Shown here in pieces: positions 61,713 through 64,000 of a stretch of DNA of 64,000 nt. The notes beneath the pieces were generated by a model. That model saw only the letters and a list, made by a program, of their open reading frames with translations, ran no database searches and had not been told where the DNA came from. Within the stretch, counting starts at the first letter, position 1. Each line of letters begins with the position of its first letter. Both the position numbers and the translations under genes were made by a program. Source of the stretch: Alkaliphilus metalliredigens QYMF (GTDB taxonomy: Bacteria > Bacillota > Clostridia > Peptostreptococcales > Natronincolaceae); contig NC_009633.1 of NCBI RefSeq assembly GCF_000016985.1, forward strand, positions 3,267,539 to 3,331,538, in the 5' to 3' direction.

Positions 61713-61853
61713 CTAATTTCCTCCATTCTTTTTGTTTTGAGTCTTTTGTTTTTCATCTTGATTTAAATCACAACAATCCATTTTTCCTTCTCCAAAATTC
61801 TTCTTATTGGCATCTTCTATGGATTTCAGTAATTTCTGAAACCACTTTTTCAT
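61713..61853 (-). CDS. LDCC-motif putative metal-binding peptide
   Basis: 46 residues: MKKWFQKLLKSIEDANKKNF, then MDCCDLNQDEKQ. This matches the short LDCC-motif family (here MDCC). ATG 61853 follows AGGAGGCG. It is translated with the DUF2933-like gene and has a sigma54-type promoter. Confidence 0.7.
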   Translation of the reverse strand: MKKWFQKLLKSIEDANKKNFGEGKMDCCDLNQDEKQKTQNKKNGGN

Positions 61854-61920
61854 ATTATCGCCTCCTAGCATTGTTGGTGACATTGGTTTATTGATTAAAG
61901 TTAGTTTCTCTAATATAGAT

Positions 61921-61934
61921 GCAATTACTATGCC
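61921..61934 (-). promoter_or_regulatory. Sigma54 (-24/-12) promoter before the Cys-motif mini-operon
   Basis: TTGGCATAGTAATTGCATCT on the minus strand, GG-N10-GC, about 55 bp upstream of the first start codon. Confidence 0.72.
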
Positions 61935-62162
61935 AAATATATATTAATACGGTTTTTTATAAATATTTCCCTCTACACAATGGATAACCCCTTACTACAG
62001 TGATTGCCTTTTACAGAATTACGATTCAAATTCTAAGAAAAGCTAATGATACAATTGCATTTTGTGGCTTTTCCTACTTCTACTGTTGGAGATAACATAC
62101 TCCCACAGAGATCTTTTGAGAGCTTGTGATTTGATTACGAATTTTCAAGATTTCCTTGCACA

Positions 62163-62205
62163 AAAAAATAGGGAATAGCACTTAGAAATTAAAGTACTTC
62201 TCCCT
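62163..62205 (-). terminator. Terminator of the methyltransferase gene
   Basis: AGGGAGAAGTACTT and AAGTGCTATTCCCT with mismatches, then ATTTTTTTG on the minus strand. The 61935-62270 gap shows no gene. Confidence 0.7.
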
Positions 62206-62270
62206 ACCTACTCCCCTGTAAATTATTTTTCTAATGTCTTGTCATTAGCTTCCTTAAGAGAAATAGTGTT

Positions 62271-62888
62271 TTATTTTTGATTCTTAATTATTATCTTTTT
62301 AACAATATCACCGGTCAAGTTCGTGGCTTGAACACTGTTAAAACCTGCTTTCTCAACATTTTCTACAGTGTTCCTGTTAATATTTGCCCCATATAGATTT
62401 ACTATTAATGGATTGAATATATCCATCAATAACCCTAATACCTTTTGTTCACTTCGCACGTGTTCAATCATGATTATTTTTCCATCAGGTTTACATACCC
62501 TTCTGATCTCTTTTAATCCTTCTATAGGGTCAGGTACAGAGCAGAACACACAAGTGGTAAATACCATATCAAATGTATTGTCAGCAAAGTTCATATTCTG
62601 CACATCCATCTGGATTAATTCTACCTTTTTATTAAGCTTCTTTGCTTTTTCTCTTGCTTTGGCAAGCATTTTATCACTAAAATCAATTGCTATTATGCTT
62701 ATATCATTGGGGTAATAGGGTATGTTTTTACCTGTTCCCACTCCAACTTCTAAAACCTTGCCTTTCAAATCCTTAGTAACTTCTACCCTCGATTTTTTTA
62801 GAGACATAACTTCCATGGGCTGTTCAAGTATGTCATATACCTTCGAAACTCTATCGTATTTTTTTCTAATTTTTTCGGTGTTATCCAT
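62271..62888 (-). CDS. Class I SAM-dependent methyltransferase
   Basis: 205 residues of the UbiE/Methyltransf_11 type: motif I VLEVGVGTGKNIPYYP, IAIDFSDKML, MDVQNMNFADNTFDMV and CVFCSVPDPIEGL. Substrate unknown; similar short enzymes act on phospholipids, quinones or metalloids. ATG 62888 follows AGGAG. Confidence 0.82.
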   Translation of the reverse strand: MDNTEKIRKKYDRVSKVYDILEQPMEVMSLKKSRVEVTKDLKGKVLEVGVGTGKNIPYYPNDISIIAIDFSDKMLAKAREKAKKLNKKVELIQMDVQNMNFADNTFDMVFTTCVFCSVPDPIEGLKEIRRVCKPDGKIIMIEHVRSEQKVLGLLMDIFNPLIVNLYGANINRNTVENVEKAGFNSVQATNLTGDIVKKIIIKNQK

Positions 62889-62960
62889 TTTTATTTCTCC
62901 TAACATTTTATTGTCATTGGATTTATACGTTCTTGAAATTTATGTTGAAAATATCTAGTG

Positions 62961-64000
62961 TTAATAATGTTCTACCTTGATATCTTCATTAATTTTTCCA
63001 AAATCATTTTCCCTAATACTAAATTTGTATCCTAAATTAACAATTAAATTATGAATTATATTTGTTCTAGACCTTCTCATTCTTTTCAAAATGGATCTAA
63101 ATGAGTAAAATTCCTTTCTAAACCACATATAACCCTCATATAGTTCCTTGGCTGTCATGTTTTTAGGTTGATAAGCTACCGTGGTTTTTCCATTGTAATA
63201 CCTCCAGTCTTGAGATAATAGCCTTCCTTCTGTTTTAAATTGCTGGTATAGAGGTGTTTGAGGTAAAGGAGTTAATATGCTTACAGTCACACCATCTATC
63301 CCTAAGTCATTGCAAGCCTCCAGTGTTTTTTTAAAGGTATCTTTTTTATCATAATCAAATCCAAAGATAATCCCTGCCTGTACTGATATGCCATAAGTAT
63401 GTATTAAATCAATGATTTGTTTGTATTTCACTACATCATTCATTCCTTTATTTACCCCCTGCAGACTTTCCTCGGAAAAGGATTCCAACCCAATAAATAA
63501 ATACATACACCCAGACTCCCTTGCCAATTGAAGTAGTTCTTCATCCTGACATCTCTCCAGAGTAACCTGGGCAGCCCACTTTTTATTAAGTTTTTTTAGT
63601 TCCTTCATCAGGATTTTTGCATACTTTATGTCTCCAAAAAAGTTATCATCCCAAAATACAAAGTACTTACTCTTAATGCTTCTTATATCTTCGATCACCT
63701 CTTGTATCGGTCGCATCCTGAATTCATCAAAGTAGATCTGTTTTAAGTTACAATAGCTACATTGATAAGGACATCCCCTTGTAGCAAAGACTGCACCCTT
63801 TGTAAAATATCTCTTGCCTATTAAATCCCTTCTTGGGATAGGTAAATTGTCTAGAGATGGCACATCAATGCAGAAGTAACGCTCTAAGGGGGTGTTATCA
63901 TAAAAATCATTTAAAAATTTTGGCCATGTTTCCTCAGCCTCTCCAATTATAATGTAATCACAATGCTCCTTAGCCTCATCAGGTAATAGTGTGGCATGGG
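62961..64000 (-). CDS. B12-binding/radical-SAM protein (partial, 5' end outside window)
   Basis: The frame is open to the window edge, 346 codons visible. The visible start of the frame (HATLLPDEAKEHCDYIIIGE, then EETWPKFL) is the end of a cobalamin-binding domain. Next comes the radical-SAM core with TRGCPYQCSYC as the cluster site, FWDDNFFGD, GLESFSEESL and PLPQTPLYQ. Relatives (BchE/HpnR class) perform methylation or ring chemistry on lipids or tetrapyrroles; substrate not decided. It ends 73 bp upstream of the methyltransferase gene, so the two may work together. Confidence 0.85.
   Translation of the reverse strand, partial: HATLLPDEAKEHCDYIIIGEAEETWPKFLNDFYDNTPLERYFCIDVPSLDNLPIPRRDLIGKRYFTKGAVFATRGCPYQCSYCNLKQIYFDEFRMRPIQEVIEDIRSIKSKYFVFWDDNFFGDIKYAKILMKELKKLNKKWAAQVTLERCQDEELLQLARESGCMYLFIGLESFSEESLQGVNKGMNDVVKYKQIIDLIHTYGISVQAGIIFGFDYDKKDTFKKTLEACNDLGIDGVTVSILTPLPQTPLYQQFKTEGRLLSQDWRYYNGKTTVAYQPKNMTAKELYEGYMWFRKEFYSFRSILKRMRRSRTNIIHNLIVNLGYKFSIRENDFGKINEDIKVEHY

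Noticed and set aside
1-64000. CRISPR array, rRNA operon, prophage or replication origin
   Set aside because: No regularly spaced repeats, no rRNA-like conserved sequence, no structural phage genes and no DnaA-box cluster were seen.

Overview
The window looks like chromosome from a low-GC, endospore-forming anaerobic Firmicute of the Alkaliphilus/Clostridia type. This is inferred from Na+-coupled decarboxylation, citrate fermentation, selenocysteine use, GEMM c-di-GMP and M-box riboswitches, a Spo0E-like phosphatase and clostridial small Cys-rich proteins. No rRNA, CRISPR array or intact insertion sequence was found. Most genes lie on the minus strand.

1-19.9 kb: citrate/malate catabolism. 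A partial aconitase-family hydratase diverges from a LysR regulator. A minus-strand series follows: a 2-hydroxycarboxylate (citrate) transporter, citrate lyase citD-citE-citF-citX, a chemoreceptor, then a Na+-translocating decarboxylase (oxaloacetate-type carboxyltransferase, methylmalonyl-CoA-type carboxyltransferase, gamma subunit, biotin carrier, beta subunit). Upstream of the transporter lie a Cache-type histidine kinase with an unusual REC-DUF2294 response regulator, malic enzyme, and a divergent SorC-type regulator beside several strong inverted repeats. Together these genes would import and split citrate, decarboxylate oxaloacetate or malate, and store the energy as a Na+ gradient.

19.9-42 kb: mixed housekeeping and decay. 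It holds a flavoprotein remnant beside an orphan NarL-type kinase, a LexA-box cassette with a frameshifted gene, a rhodanese, a two-part permease, a polyferredoxin, bioY-bioB under a BirA-like operator, a soluble chemoreceptor behind a c-di-GMP riboswitch, a dynamin-like GTPase abutting a tRNA-Thr 3' fragment, M-box-controlled mgtE, a dead integrase fragment, and a 1242-residue PAS-GGDEF-EAL-PilZ protein behind its own c-di-GMP riboswitch and terminator. RseC-like, zinc-ribbon, YibE/F and lgt genes follow.

42-62 kb: a metal/metalloid stress island. A zinc-ribbon protein, a histidine kinase and a sigma54 activator form an operon. Six sequences with exact GG-N10-GC (-24/-12) spacing precede that operon, lgt, an isoprenylcysteine-methyltransferase-like gene, a small His/Cys-rich membrane protein, a TVP38 protein and a Cys-motif mini-operon. 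The same stretch has a two-component system whose sensor has a Met/His-rich outer loop, a Met-rich secreted protein, a CsoR-type operator before a copA-copZ operon, two CC/Se-motif proteins, and an arsenite methyltransferase whose reading frame continues through an in-frame UGA where the family has an arsenic-binding Cys, with a hairpin suited to SECIS. A shared palindrome lies upstream of three arsenic-side transcription units.

62-64 kb: a small SAM methyltransferase and a partial B12-binding/radical-SAM protein running off the window end.
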